64,000 bases of DNA from Candidatus Eiseniibacteriota bacterium (GTDB lineage: Bacteria; Orphanbacterota; Orphanbacteria; Orphanbacterales; Orphanbacteraceae): assembly GCA_024276995.1 (NCBI GenBank), contig JAJRWB010000041.1, forward strand, positions 62,001-126,000, read 5' to 3'. The position numbers were made by a program, and so were the translations under genes. The notes beneath the pieces are model-generated. The model saw only the letters and a list, made by a program, of their open reading frames with translations. It was not told where the DNA came from and did not search any database. How positions within the stretch are numbered: position 1 is the stretch's first letter; every line of letters begins with the position of its first letter. This document shows positions 46,685-56,254 of this stretch, one piece after another.

Positions 46685-48966
46685 CGGCGGGCGACGGAAG
46701 GCGAACGGCACCGGCCGCGCCGGCGAGAAGCGGCGCTGGGCGCGCCTGCGAAACGTGTCCCGTCCACAATAAGGCGAACCTGGTTCGTCTCGGCGTGGAC
46801 ATGGAAAAGTGGGACTACGTCGTCGCCCTGGCGGGTAATCCGAACACGGGAAAGAGCACCGTGTTTAATCGGCTGACCGGTCTTCGCCAGCACACGGGCA
46901 ACTGGCCGGGGAAAACGGTCGGTCGCGCCGAGGGGGGCTACTCCACCGGCGGCGCCCGCTACAAGCTGATCGATCTTCCCGGCACGTACTCGCTCCTTTC
47001 CGAAAGCCGTGACGAGGAGATCGCCCGCGATTTCATCCTCTTCGGTCGTCCCGACGTCACCGTGGTGGTGGTGGACGCCACCTGTCTCGAGCGGAATCTC
47101 AATCTTGTTCTCCAGATCCTCGAGATCACCGACCGGTGCGTGCTGTGCGTCAACCTGATCGACGAGGCGCGCCGTCACCGGTTGACCCTCGACACGCGCG
47201 CCCTCTCCCGCGATCTCGGAATCCCCGTGATTCCCACGGCGGCGCGTCACGGCGAGGGGATCGACGAACTGCTCGGGGCGATCGGCGACGTGGCGTCGGG
47301 AGAGTATCGATGCTCCCCCCGCCGTTCGCGAAGGGAGCCGGAGGAGCTGAAGAAATCGCTCGGCGCGCTTGCGAAGAGAATCGAGACCGTCTTTCCCGAC
47401 GTCCCGAACGGCCGATGGGTGGCGATGCGTCTTCTCGAAGGGGATGTGAGACTCGCCGGCGCAATCCGTTCGGGCGAACTCGGCCGGATCGTCGCGGTGG
47501 GGGGAGGCGATGGAAAGAGCGATGCACCCGACCCGTCCGACACCGCCGTGACGGAGGAACTTCTCACCCTCGCCGAATCGGTGCGATGGAAAGTGGGGAC
47601 ATCGTTCCACGACACGCTGATGGAAACGCTCTACGCCGATGCCACACAGATCGCGCACCGGGCGGTCAGTCGCGAGGGCGAAAAGCCGATGTTCGATCTC
47701 GACAGGAAGATCGACCAGGTGCTGACGAGCCGGCTGTGGGGATTCCCGATCATGTTCCTCATGCTCGCCGTCGTACTCTGGCTCACGGTGATCGGCGCGA
47801 ACTATCCATCCGGTCTTCTCGCCGACCTGTTCCTTGGGAAAATCCATCCCCTTCTCAAGGGTGCCGCCTCGGCGATCGGCCTCCCTTGGTGGCTCGCCGG
47901 CGCGCTCATCGACGGTGTCTACCTCGCCGTGGCATGGGTGGTGAGCGTCATGCTTCCTCCCATGGCGATCTTCTTTCCCCTTTTCACCATCCTCGAAGAC
48001 TTCGGCTACCTTCCGAGGGTGGCGTTCAACCTCGACGGCCTCTTCCGCCGCGCCAGCGCGCACGGGAAGCAGGCGCTCACCATGAGCATGGGTTTCGGAT
48101 GCAACGCCGCGGGGGTGATCGCCGCGCGGGTGATCGACAGTCCCCGGGAGCGACTGATCGCCATTATCACGAACAACTTCTCCCTTTGCAACGGAAGATG
48201 GCCGACGCAGATCCTGGTGGCGGTGATCTTCATCGGCGCTCTGGCGCCGCCCCGCCTGGCGAGTCTCGTTTCCGCCGCCACCGTGGTCGGCGTCGCCGTG
48301 TTCGGCATCTTCATGACGTTCGTCGTGTCGTGGGCGCTCTCCCGCACCGTGCTCCGCGGCGAGGCGTCGGCATTCAGCCTCGAGCTGCCGCCGTACCGGC
48401 CGCCCCAGATCGTACAGACTCTTTATACATCGTTGATCGACAGGACGATCTACGTCCTCTGGCGGGCGATCGTCTTCGCAGCCCCCGCCGGACTCGCGAT
48501 CTGGCTCGTATCGAATGTAACCGTCGGGGGAATCACCGTGGCGGAACACCTGATCCGCTTCTTCGATCCCCTTGGCGCCGTGATCGGACTGAACGGCGTC
48601 ATCCTTCTCGCCTATGTCGTCGCCATCCCGGCGAATGAGATCGTCATCCCGACGGTGCTCATGCTCACCGTGCTCACGACGAAACTCTCCGGCGTCGGTT
48701 CGGGCGCCGGCGTGATGTTCGAAATGAGCAGCATGGAAGACACGGGGGCGCTGCTCCGCGCCGGCGGCTGGACGCTTCTCACGGCGGTGAACCTCCTCCT
48801 CTTCAGCCTCCTCCACAACCCGTGTTCCACGACGATCTACACGATCTACAGGGAAACGAAGAGTGCGAAATGGACATGGGTCTCCGTTCTCATCCCTCTC
48901 GCTCTCGGTTTCTTCGTCTGTTTCGTCGTCGCCCAGGCGTGGCTCCTGGCGACGGGCGGGGCGTGA
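46681..48966 (+). CDS. feoB: ferrous iron transporter FeoB
   Basis: The 761-residue protein imports Fe(II) across the cytoplasmic membrane. A Cys-rich start ([12 protein letters not shown]) precedes the G-protein domain: G1 [18 protein letters not shown]3 [14 protein letters not shown]4 NLIDEA. The channel part has two Gate regions ([20 protein letters not shown], and the second set near [20 protein letters not shown]). ATGA overlap with the preceding regulator gives translational coupling. The regulator supplies FeoA-type domains, so no separate feoA is needed, which explains its absence. It converges with the AlkP-type gene at 49005. Confidence 0.96.
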   Translation: MTAGDGRRTAPAAPARSGAGRACETCPVHNKANLVRLGVDMEKWDYVVALAGNPNTGKSTVFNRLTGLRQHTGNWPGKTVGRAEGGYSTGGARYKLIDLPGTYSLLSESRDEEIARDFILFGRPDVTVVVVDATCLERNLNLVLQILEITDRCVLCVNLIDEARRHRLTLDTRALSRDLGIPVIPTAARHGEGIDELLGAIGDVASGEYRCSPRRSRREPEELKKSLGALAKRIETVFPDVPNGRWVAMRLLEGDVRLAGAIRSGELGRIVAVGGGDGKSDAPDPSDTAVTEELLTLAESVRWKVGTSFHDTLMETLYADATQIAHRAVSREGEKPMFDLDRKIDQVLTSRLWGFPIMFLMLAVVLWLTVIGANYPSGLLADLFLGKIHPLLKGAASAIGLPWWLAGALIDGVYLAVAWVVSVMLPPMAIFFPLFTILEDFGYLPRVAFNLDGLFRRASAHGKQALTMSMGFGCNAAGVIAARVIDSPRERLIAIITNNFSLCNGRWPTQILVAVIFIGALAPPRLASLVSAATVVGVAVFGIFMTFVVSWALSRTVLRGEASAFSLELPPYRPPQIVQTLYTSLIDRTIYVLWRAIVFAAPAGLAIWLVSNVTVGGITVAEHLIRFFDPLGAVIGLNGVILLAYVVAIPANEIVIPTVLMLTVLTTKLSGVGSGAGVMFEMSSMEDTGALLRAGGWTLLTAVNLLLFSLLHNPCSTTIYTIYRETKSAKWTWVSVLIPLALGFFVCFVVAQAWLLATGGA

Positions 48967-48988
48967 GGCGGAGCGATCTTGAATCGTT

Positions 48989-49003
48989 CCGGCCCCGGGC
49001 CGG
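48989..49003. terminator. GC hairpin between feoB and the convergent gene (weak)
   Basis: CCGGCCC-C-GGGCCGG is nearly a perfect palindrome in the 38-nt convergent gap, but the loop is too small to be ideal and no T-run follows on either strand. Confidence 0.3.
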
Positions 49004-49004
49004 G

Positions 49005-50930
49005 TCAGTCGATGTAGCCGAGGGCCTTCAGTTTCCTAAGTTCCTCGTCGTCCAATTCGGGGAGATCGTCGCCGCCGTTGAATACCTTTTCCCCGCCGTT
49101 GTCCGGTGAGATGAAACGGACTTCGTTCCGTTCGAGAGACTCTTCGCGAAAGACCTCGGTGAGGACACGTCCCCGGATGCCGATCGGAACGGGAACGCCG
49201 AGGACGTGAAGCACCGTGGGGAGAACGTCGAATACGGTGGCGGAATCGATGGTCGCACCTCTCTTCACCGGTCCCCCCGCCATCACGAGGATCCCTTCCG
49301 GTCCGAAGCGGTGGCCGCTCCCGTCGAGGTCGTGACCGTGGTCGGAAACGACCATCACCATTTCGTCGTCCGTCGCGTCGTTCGTGATCACCCCGAGGAG
49401 GCTGTCGAACACGGCGTACACCTTCGGGATCGTCTCTTTCATGTCGTTGATCGCCTTCTCATCGGTGAACCGCGAGAAGTAACCGCTCAGGGGAGGGCGG
49501 TTCGGTTCGTGTCCGAGCATGTACTCCAAGAGGTAGATGTGTTCACTCGCATCGACACCTGTCAGGCCGAGGAGGGCGAAGTCGGGATCGAGCGAGTCGA
49601 CGAGGGCGCGGGCGGCGGCGGTCATCTTGAAGTCGCGGTTCATTTCGTATCTCGCCTTTTCCACCTTCACCTTGTGCGCGCCGAGCCTTTCCGGTGGCGT
49701 CCCGGCGAGGCGTTCGCCGAGCAGTTTCGCGGTGACGGCGCCGGCGTCGTCGTGGAAATCGGAGCGGAGGCGGTCTTCAAGATCCGGCGGCCATGTGGTG
49801 GGTGACCATCGTTTCTCCGCTCCCAGCTTGGTGGTCACCAAGGCGCCGTTCACTTCGCCGGGAGGCCAGGTGTACCGGTATCCCGCAACGCAGACACTCC
49901 TGCCGGCGTCGCCGAGATAGTCCCATAGCACGGGCACCGTCTTTTGTCGGCTGGATGGATAGATCACGGAGCCGACGCCGAGCCGGGAGAGCGTCCGGTC
50001 GAGGCGGTGGAAGAGGAACCGCTTGCTGTTCCCGTCGCCCGGGTAGCGGGTGATCGGCCTCGTCGCACCGGGGGGGCGGTAGCCGTAGAACTCGCACAGG
50101 CCGTGCACGTCGTCGCAGACGCCGGTGGCGATGCACGTCCAAAGATAGGGCGAGATGCACGGCATGTCGATGCCGAGATCTCCGCGAACCCCCCGATCGA
50201 TGAGAGCGGCGAGATTCGGAAGCTTGTCGGTGTCGAGCAGCGGGTCGATAAAGTCCCAATCGCCGCCGTCGACGATCACGAGCCGCACTTTCGATCCTTC
50301 CGTCGAGGCATATTCCGGCCGGTAGGAAGGGGGAGTGAATTCCGGGCGACTTCGAAGCGCCGGGATCATCACGAGCACGAGAAGGAAGAGTGCGGCGAGC
50401 GTCACGGCTCTGCGCTCGGGGTTCCCGGCGGCGGCCACGCAACGCCGGAGGAGAAGTCGGATCAGCGCGGCGGCGGCGGCGCCGGCGAGAAGGGAGGCGC
50501 TGAGCACCGTGAGAAAACAGCCGAAACTCTCTATCGGCGTGATGGTCAGACTCGGCCAGATCGTTCTGTACCACTGGTGGCAGCCGTAGCACCGTCCGAA
50601 CCCTTCGGCGAAGAAGAAAGTGAATGCCACGAACCAGATCCGAACGAACGATGCGAACCGCACGGCGCTACCGCCGCGGTGGCGCGCGATGAAATGGGAA
50701 ACGACTCCGCCTGCAAGACCCGCCGCCGCGCCGAATACGCCGTAGAGAGCGGGGAAGAAAAGGAAGAACGAGAGGAAGTTCCTTGCGCCGACGATCAACG
50801 GGTTGATGTACAGCGTCTCCGAAGCGAACAGCGTGCCGGCGAAGACGCCGATCGCCGCACCCGACGCGACGCCTCGCGCTGTCGCGGCGCGGGCGGTCGA
50901 ATCCTTGTCCATCGAGCGGGTCACTCTCAC
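49005..50930 (-). CDS. membrane protein with AlkP-superfamily (phosphodiesterase-like) domain
   Basis: The 641-residue protein has an N-terminal membrane part (about 20-200, five or six segments, with a CYGCHQWY stretch in one loop). It is followed by an extracytoplasmic AlkP-type domain: VRLVIVDGGDWDFIDPLLDT, CISPYLWTCIATGV with Thr as nucleophile, LGLTGVDASEHIYLLEYMLG, VMVVSDHGHDLDGSGHRF. It resembles the protein at 27170-28642 more than the sulfatase-like pair, but with a membrane domain. The C-terminus ends LRKLKALGYID, the shared tail. The GTG start at 50930 follows AAAGGA; an in-frame ATG at 50912 is an alternative. Substrate unknown. Confidence 0.82.
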   Translation of the reverse strand: MRVTRSMDKDSTARAATARGVASGAAIGVFAGTLFASETLYINPLIVGARNFLSFFLFFPALYGVFGAAAGLAGGVVSHFIARHRGGSAVRFASFVRIWFVAFTFFFAEGFGRCYGCHQWYRTIWPSLTITPIESFGCFLTVLSASLLAGAAAAALIRLLLRRCVAAAGNPERRAVTLAALFLLVLVMIPALRSRPEFTPPSYRPEYASTEGSKVRLVIVDGGDWDFIDPLLDTDKLPNLAALIDRGVRGDLGIDMPCISPYLWTCIATGVCDDVHGLCEFYGYRPPGATRPITRYPGDGNSKRFLFHRLDRTLSRLGVGSVIYPSSRQKTVPVLWDYLGDAGRSVCVAGYRYTWPPGEVNGALVTTKLGAEKRWSPTTWPPDLEDRLRSDFHDDAGAVTAKLLGERLAGTPPERLGAHKVKVEKARYEMNRDFKMTAAARALVDSLDPDFALLGLTGVDASEHIYLLEYMLGHEPNRPPLSGYFSRFTDEKAINDMKETIPKVYAVFDSLLGVITNDATDDEMVMVVSDHGHDLDGSGHRFGPEGILVMAGGPVKRGATIDSATVFDVLPTVLHVLGVPVPIGIRGRVLTEVFREESLERNEVRFISPDNGGEKVFNGGDDLPELDDEELRKLKALGYID

Positions 50931-51016
50931 TCCCGTTCCTTTCGGCGGGACGCTCTCAACGTCGAGAATGGTTTTCGGGCTGAGCCGAGATCCACGGATA
51001 AGAGTGTCGATCTTCT

Positions 51017-51022
51017 ATTATA
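51017..51022 (-). promoter_or_regulatory. promoter of the AlkP-type gene at 49005-50930
   Basis: On the minus strand a perfect TATAAT (51022-51017) is preceded by TG one base further upstream (TGTATAAT context), an extended -10. The leader to the GTG at 50930 is about 80 nt. A TAAAAT at 51161-51166 on the plus strand may serve the divergent acetyltransferase gene. Confidence 0.6.
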
Positions 51023-51199
51023 CACGTAGGAATGAGCCGGCAACAGAGCGGAACGATATGCCGGCGCGGTGATGGCGGGTCGGGGTCGCATCGAAGACGA
51101 GACGACTTTTCGGGGCTGTCGACCATCTCATTGAATAACGCGCCACGCCCGATGATCGTGTAAAATAGGCGGTGCCGAAGCACCGGGAGGAAAGCGATC

Positions 51200-52000
51200 T
51201 TGTACGGCCGTGGCGAAGAATTGGCGGAACAGATCCTTCAGAGCGACCGGCTCTATTTCGAAATGGCCGCCACCGTGGGGGTGATGAACGGCGCCGAACT
51301 CGCGTGGATGCCCGAGTTGCAGCGCCTTCCGGGCGGGTGCGTCGTGCAGCGCGTCGACCTGTCCCGGGTGGACGTCGATTGCGCGCTCTGGCTTCGGGGT
51401 GTCGAAGCGTCTCTCCGAAACGTGGGGGCGGTGCTGGCCCGTTTCCTCATGAAGGAAGAGAACGGCCGTCTCGAGCGGGAGATGCTCCGATCGGGTTACA
51501 CGAGAAGGATGGAGATCGGTTATCTCCTCGATGCCGGTGATCTCCGGGAGGAGCCGTCGTCCGGCGGTGTTTTCCGTGTCCGCGAAGCACGGACCGACGA
51601 GGACTGGCGCGCCCGGAGGCTCATGGTGGAGCGGGCCGGCGGTCGGCCGGACGGATATGCGTCGCCGTCGTCGGAATGGGTTCTTCTGGAAAGAAGAAAG
51701 TGTCGCACCGGCGGCATGACGATGTTCCTCATCGAGGAGGACGGCCGCGTGGTTGCCGGTGCGGGGGTGATCCGCACGGGGAAGCTCGTGCGTTGCCGGA
51801 ATCTCGTCCTTCCGAACGGCCGCGCCGCCGCGATCGCGCCGGCGGTGCTTCGGTCGATCGCCCGCGCCGGCGCGCCGGGCGGCGTCCCTCTCCCCCTGGG
51901 AGACCTGGTGGTCGCCGGTTCACGGGAGGAGCGCTTCTGCCGCGAGGCGACCATGCGTCCCGTGACGCGGCTTTTCGAGTGGACGAAACCGCTTCACTGA
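51200..52000 (+). CDS. GNAT-like N-acetyltransferase (tentative)
   Basis: The 266-residue protein has two halves. The C-terminal one (about 120-265) has VFRVREARTDEDWRARRLMV, then MTMFLIEEDGRVVAGAGVIR, which fits the first strands of the GNAT acetyl-CoA fold, although the usual Q/R-x-x-G-x-A loop is degenerate. The N-terminal half (1-115) is a separate, unrecognised domain with conserved-looking acidic residues. TTG at 51200 is the start, 6 nt after GGGAGGAAAG. Substrate unknown. The gene stands alone between divergent and broken neighbours. Confidence 0.6.
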   Translation: MYGRGEELAEQILQSDRLYFEMAATVGVMNGAELAWMPELQRLPGGCVVQRVDLSRVDVDCALWLRGVEASLRNVGAVLARFLMKEENGRLEREMLRSGYTRRMEIGYLLDAGDLREEPSSGGVFRVREARTDEDWRARRLMVERAGGRPDGYASPSSEWVLLERRKCRTGGMTMFLIEEDGRVVAGAGVIRTGKLVRCRNLVLPNGRAAAIAPAVLRSIARAGAPGGVPLPLGDLVVAGSREERFCREATMRPVTRLFEWTKPLH

Positions 52001-52115
52001 CGGCGACGTCAATATCTCTGCCGAGGTCTCCCTCTAATGTTTGCCCGGTCGCTTTTTGTGAAGTATGCTCATTTCCGGAGGTTCGCTTTCACCACCCGGG
52101 ATCCGGAGAAGATTC

Positions 52116-52958
52116 ATGTGGCGCTCTTTCGTTTTGAACGCGACAGCGGCCCTTCTTACGGCCGCGTCGGCGCCGGCCCATACCACCCCGTCCGCCCCGG
52201 CGGACGGCGCCGATCTTTAGCACAACGAAATCCGCGCCGCCCTCGGGATCTTCAACCGGTACACGTCGAGGAAGGTGCCACTCCTTTCGACGAAGCAGAT
52301 CGACAGGCTCCTCGCCGGCGAAGTGGTGAAGATTCGGCAGAAATCGGGATCACCCGACGACCCGCAAACCGCCGTGGGATACATCCTGATCGATGAGCCG
52401 AGAAACGATGTCTGGCTCGCGGCGCTCGATCCTCACTTTCTCCCGGTGAAGAATCTTCGAGAGTACCGGATCTTCTCCGACGGTACGGGAAACAGCTCAT
52501 GGTACCAGCATTACGACCTCCCCTGGCCGGTGACCGATCGCCACTGGATCGTCGATCTTTCAAACGATCTGCGCGTGAACGAAAAAACCCGGGGGAAGGC
52601 ATGGGAACTCGACTGGAACCTGCGCGTCGGAGGAGAGGCGCTCGCCTCGAAACTCGCGAGGGAAGGGAAAGTTCCCGGCGTGACGGCGAAGATGGCGAAC
52701 GAGGCGATCTATACGCCGGTGAACAGGGGGGCATGGGTGGCGATCAACGTGCGCGGAGGGAGGACTCTTCTCGTCTACCACGCCACCACGGTGGTCGGCG
52801 GCCTGATCCCGGACAGCCTCGTTCTGCGCATCGCCATGAGCGCCCTCGACGAGCTGCTCTACGGCGTCGCCGAACGGTCCGTGCGAATGCCCGCGCACTA
52901 CACGTCGAGCCATGATCCATGGCCCGGAGGCGACGGGAAGCCGCTGCCGTTTCATTGA
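52116..52958 (+). pseudogene. START/SRPBCC-like secreted protein interrupted by in-frame TAG
   Basis: A start ATG at 52116 with GGAGAAG before it encodes a signal peptide (MWRSFVLNATAALLTAASAP). After 34 residues the frame meets a TAG at 52218-52220 (GADL-stop-HNEIRAALG) and then continues open for 245 codons. The downstream part holds a START/polyketide-cyclase-like lipid-binding domain: LREYRIFSDGTGNSSWYQHY, LPWPVTDRHWIVDLSND, VNRGAWVAINVRGGRTLLVY, VVGGLIPDSLVLRIAMSALD. A later GTG at 52275 could start a truncated protein without its signal. The TAG is one base from GAG. Nonsense mutation, sequence error or read-through cannot be told apart here. Confidence 0.75.
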
Positions 52959-53037
52959 CCTTCTCGCCCCGGGGGAGAGTCCCGCGTTCGGCGGGCGCCC
53001 CTTCCGCCCGGCTCTGCTCCGCTTGCGGCGGGGGCGG

Positions 53038-54078
53038 TCAGTCGCCGGTCGGTGTGGGCGGACGGGCGGCATACCTCTTCGAGATCTCCGGAACGAGATA
53101 GTCGCCGAAGGCGGTGTCTCCATCGAGACGGGGGGTCCACCTCCAATCCTCCCGTGCGGCGTCGTCGTTTACATCCTCCGGCCACGTGTCGACGATTTTC
53201 TGCCTCTTTCCATCGGGCCGGAAGTCGATGCGAGCGCCGGGGAACGCCGAAACGACGCGGTCCCGAATCTCGCCGGCGGTGAGCGAGAAGCTCGTCACAT
53301 TGTACACCCGCCTCGTGAGTCGCTCCGGCGGCGCGTCGGCCATGGCGAGGAGCGCTCCGATGGCATCGGGCATCGCCATGAAGGGGATCGTCGTGTCCTC
53401 CCGGACGAAGCAGTCGTACGGTTCGGCGCGGGCGCCGGCATGGATCATCTCGGGCGCGTAGTCGCTCGTTCCCCCCTGCGGGAGCGTTTCGGCGCTGATC
53501 AGGCCCGGATAACGCAGGCAACGAAAGTCGACGGTCACCTTCGCCCTCTCCGCGGCGAGCTGCCTGTAATTGTCGGCGTAGTACCTGCCGAGCTGTTCGC
53601 AGTAGAGCTTGTTACAGCCGTACATGGTAATCGGCTTCGTCCATTCCCACTCCTTCACCCGGCCTCCCCTCTTCGTCTCCAGGTCGGGAAGGCCGTAGAC
53701 GGCGATCGAGCTGGGGAAGAGGAACTTCACTGGTTTCGCCATCCAGCTTCCCTGGCGAAGGGCGAGCTGCAGCAGCGCGTGGGTTCCCTCGACGTTCACC
53801 AGGTGCGCCCGCTCCGGCGTGAACTCGGCGCGCGTGGAAAGAAGCGCGGCGAGATGGAAGATTTCGAGAAGCTGGTACCGGCTGACGATCCTTTCCATCA
53901 GCTGGGCGTCGAGAATGCTCCCCACGTACGAGGCCGCGCACAGGGGGCGCAGCTTCTCGTCGAGAGACTCGAGGTCGAGGGCGATAATGGTGGCCGAATT
54001 CTTCGCCGACAGCCCCCGGATGAGGCCGTGCCCGACTTCCCCGTTGGCTCCCGTGATCAGAACGGCGGATTCCCGCAT
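53038..54078 (-). CDS. L-threonine 3-dehydrogenase-like SDR epimerase-family enzyme
   Basis: The 346-residue extended short-chain dehydrogenase oxidises its substrate with NAD. The Rossmann motif is ITGANGEVGHG near the N-terminus, and the catalytic Tyr153-X3-Lys157 pair lies in YGCNKLYC. The C-terminal half follows the SDR-type threonine dehydrogenase pattern: RYPGLISAETLPQGGTSDYA, FVREDTTIPFMAMPDAIGAL, then VDTWPEDVNDDAAREDW. About 30 residues between the Ser and Tyr motifs are an insertion relative to the short bacterial enzyme. Threonine would yield 2-amino-3-ketobutyrate. The start at 54078 has AAAGGAG. The substrate is inferred from pattern only. Confidence 0.85.
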   Translation of the reverse strand: MRESAVLITGANGEVGHGLIRGLSAKNSATIIALDLESLDEKLRPLCAASYVGSILDAQLMERIVSRYQLLEIFHLAALLSTRAEFTPERAHLVNVEGTHALLQLALRQGSWMAKPVKFLFPSSIAVYGLPDLETKRGGRVKEWEWTKPITMYGCNKLYCEQLGRYYADNYRQLAAERAKVTVDFRCLRYPGLISAETLPQGGTSDYAPEMIHAGARAEPYDCFVREDTTIPFMAMPDAIGALLAMADAPPERLTRRVYNVTSFSLTAGEIRDRVVSAFPGARIDFRPDGKRQKIVDTWPEDVNDDAAREDWRWTPRLDGDTAFGDYLVPEISKRYAARPPTPTGD

Positions 54079-54415
54079 CGATACGCTCCTTTCCCGGGCG
54101 ATTTCTCCTCCGATAAGCATGCAGGTGGAACTATACCACGGAGGCTCCTTCCGTGTTCGGTGCGGCCTTTCTCCCCGGGCGGGCCGACGATTCGCGCCAC
54201 ATTTACTTGCGCAAACGGCCTCGAGAAGCGAATATATGAAGAAGAGAGATCGGCGCCCCGGGGCTTTCGGCTCCAGGAACCGCGTCCGCCCGAAACCGAA
54301 GTGCGATTGGCGCCCCCGGCGATGCGGTTACGGTAGATCATCTTCGTTCATCCTCTCGTTTTCACGAAGCTGTCCCGGTAGACGGCTGGCCATACATGTT
54401 GAAGGGGGTATTCCG
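54079..54415. other. 337-nt divergent region between the SDR gene and citrate synthase
   Basis: No gene is accepted. The citrate synthase frame is open through part of it, but the product would be Arg/Pro-rich and has no ribosome-binding site. TTGCGC followed after 17 nt by GAATAT (about 54208-54236) is a weak promoter candidate on the plus strand. Confidence 0.4.
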
Positions 54416-55723
54416 ATGCCAGACACGCTGACCATCACCGACAACCGGACGGGAAAGACGTACGAGATTCCCATCATCTACGGCACGTATCCGAAGTACG
54501 GCGCCGCCATTCCCGCCATGAAGCTCAGGGAGATCAAGGTGTCGGACGACGACTTCGGCATGCTCAGCTACGATCCCGCCTTCGGGAACACGGCATCGTG
54601 CAAGAGCGCCGTCGGGTTCATCGACGGCGAGCGGGGGATTCTTCGCTATCGCGGCTACACCATCGAGGAACTCGCGGCGAAGAGCACCTATCTCGAGGTG
54701 GCGTACCTGATTCTTCACGGGGAGCTGCCCACCGACTCGCAGCTCGAGGAGTGGACGTGGAACATCACGAACCACACGATGGTCCATGAGAACGTGAAGA
54801 AATTCATGGACGGCTATCATCACGACGCCCATCCGATGGGGATCCTGGTGAGCACCATCGCGGCGCTCTCCACGTTCTATCCCGATTCGCGAAATGTGAC
54901 CGATCCCGAGGAACGTTCCCGGTCGATCTACAGGATGATCGCGAAAATGCCGACCATCTCGGCGTTCGCCTACCGGCACAGCGTCGGGCTGCCGTACGTC
55001 TACCCGTACAACAAGCTCAGCTACTGCGGAAACTTCCTGAATATGCTCTTCAAGATGACCGAGGTGCGCTACGAGCCCGACCCGGTTCTTGAAAAGGTGC
55101 TCGACGTACTCTTCATTCTCCACGCCGATCACGAGCAGAACTGCAGCGCCAACGCGATGCGGAGCGTGGGCAGTTCCCTTCCCGATCCGTACTGCTCCAC
55201 GGCGGCGGCGGCGGCGGCGCTTTACGGTCCGCTCCACGGCGGGGCGAACGAGATGGTGCTCCGCATGCTCCGGGAGATCGGGTCGAAAGACAAAGTGGGC
55301 GAGTATGTGAAGCGCGCCAAGGCGGGCGAGTTCCGTCTCATGGGGTTCGGTCACAGGGTATACAAGAATTACGATCCCCGCGCGAAGATCCTCAAGGAGA
55401 TGGCGCCGAAGGTGTTCGAGGTCACCGGGAAGAACCCGCTTCTCGACATCGCCTTGGAACTCGAGAAGATCGCCCTCGAGGACGACTACTTCGTCAAACG
55501 GAATCTTTATCCGAACGTCGATTTCTACTCGGGAATCATCTACCAGGCGATGGGATTCCCGGTGTCGATGTTCCCCGTGCTCTTCGCGATTCCGCGTACC
55601 GCCGGCTGGCTCGCCCAGTGGCAGGAGATGCTCGTCGACGAGGAGCAGCGGATCGCTCGTCCGCGGCAGGTGTACACGGGCTACGATACGCGCGAATACG
55701 TTCCGATGGAGAAGCGCGGCTAG
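54416..55723 (+). CDS. gltA: citrate synthase
   Basis: The 435-residue enzyme condenses acetyl-CoA and oxaloacetate to start the TCA cycle. Active-site segments are complete: LHADHEQNCSANAMRSVGSS, GPLHGGANEMVLRMLREIG, FGHRVYKNYDPRAKILKEM, and the catalytic Asp in PNVDFYSGIIYQAMGFP. The N-terminal domain (ITDNRTGKTYEIPIIYGT) is present. GAAGGGGGTATTCCG precedes the ATG. A long perfect palindrome serves as terminator between it and the convergent DUF35 gene. Confidence 0.97.
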   Translation: MPDTLTITDNRTGKTYEIPIIYGTYPKYGAAIPAMKLREIKVSDDDFGMLSYDPAFGNTASCKSAVGFIDGERGILRYRGYTIEELAAKSTYLEVAYLILHGELPTDSQLEEWTWNITNHTMVHENVKKFMDGYHHDAHPMGILVSTIAALSTFYPDSRNVTDPEERSRSIYRMIAKMPTISAFAYRHSVGLPYVYPYNKLSYCGNFLNMLFKMTEVRYEPDPVLEKVLDVLFILHADHEQNCSANAMRSVGSSLPDPYCSTAAAAAALYGPLHGGANEMVLRMLREIGSKDKVGEYVKRAKAGEFRLMGFGHRVYKNYDPRAKILKEMAPKVFEVTGKNPLLDIALELEKIALEDDYFVKRNLYPNVDFYSGIIYQAMGFPVSMFPVLFAIPRTAGWLAQWQEMLVDEEQRIARPRQVYTGYDTREYVPMEKRG

Positions 55724-55763
55724 GCTCCCCGCGGGCGGTGCGAAAGTCGGATCGATCGATGAA

Positions 55764-55795
55764 GAACGGCCCGGGGATCGATCCCCGGGCCGTTC
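55764..55795. terminator. bidirectional terminator: 32-bp perfect palindrome
   Basis: The sequence from GAACGGCCCGGGG through to CCCCGGGCCGTTC (with ATCGAT at the centre) is fully self-complementary over 32 bp. It lies between the convergent citrate synthase and DUF35 genes and is flanked by A/T-richer bases (GAAG before, ATTGT after), so it can work in both directions. Confidence 0.75.
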
Positions 55796-55846
55796 ATTGT
55801 CCGAATCGGTTCGATCGCCGGCGCGAATCGCCCGGCGTCCGCGCGA

Positions 55847-56242
55847 TCAGTTCGCCGGCACGAACTTGTAGCCGTAGCAGATGACGCCCGACTCGCCGTC
55901 TTCCTGGACCTTGCGGAACTCGAGGCGGAGCCGGTCGCCGATATTCAGCTTCTCCACGTCGCAGTCGACCACCTGCGACGTGATCCGTACGCCGTCGTCG
56001 AGCTTGATGATCCCCACGGCGTACGGCGTCTCGTCGCCGAAGCCTGTGGGGGCGACGCGGATCACGGTGAATGTTTCGAGGACACCCTCCTGCGCGAGGG
56101 TGACCGTCTCGAACTCTCTCGAGCGGCATCCGTTGCACACGAGCCTCGGCGGAAAGAAGATCTTGCCGCACTTCGTGCACTTCGCCGCCTCGTATCGGTA
56201 ACGCTGGGGAACTTCCCTCCAGTAACGTGACGATCCGATCAT
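55847..56242 (-). CDS. DUF35 zinc-ribbon/OB-fold protein (scaffold of the thiolase-HMGS complex)
   Basis: The 131-residue protein has an N-terminal rubredoxin-like zinc ribbon (CTKCGKIFFPPRLVCNGC, two Cys-X2-Cys pairs at about 22-39) and an OB-fold (GVLETFTVIRVAPTGFGDET). DUF35 proteins bind CoA-using enzymes. In methanogens this protein bridges acetoacetyl-CoA thiolase and HMG-CoA synthase and holds a shared CoA site. Here it follows exactly those two genes, in the same order, with a 12-nt gap. AGGAGG precedes the ATG. It should be part of that complex, by analogy. Confidence 0.88.
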   Translation of the reverse strand: MIGSSRYWREVPQRYRYEAAKCTKCGKIFFPPRLVCNGCRSREFETVTLAQEGVLETFTVIRVAPTGFGDETPYAVGIIKLDDGVRITSQVVDCDVEKLNIGDRLRLEFRKVQEDGESGVICYGYKFVPAN

Positions 56243-56254
56243 GGCGTAAACCTC

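Noticed and set aside
46291-48816. Long minus-strand reading frame opposite feoB (over 800 codons)
   Set aside because: It is a shadow of feoB in GC-rich DNA: low-complexity Arg/His/Glu/Asp translation, no domain, no ribosome-binding site, while feoB is certain.
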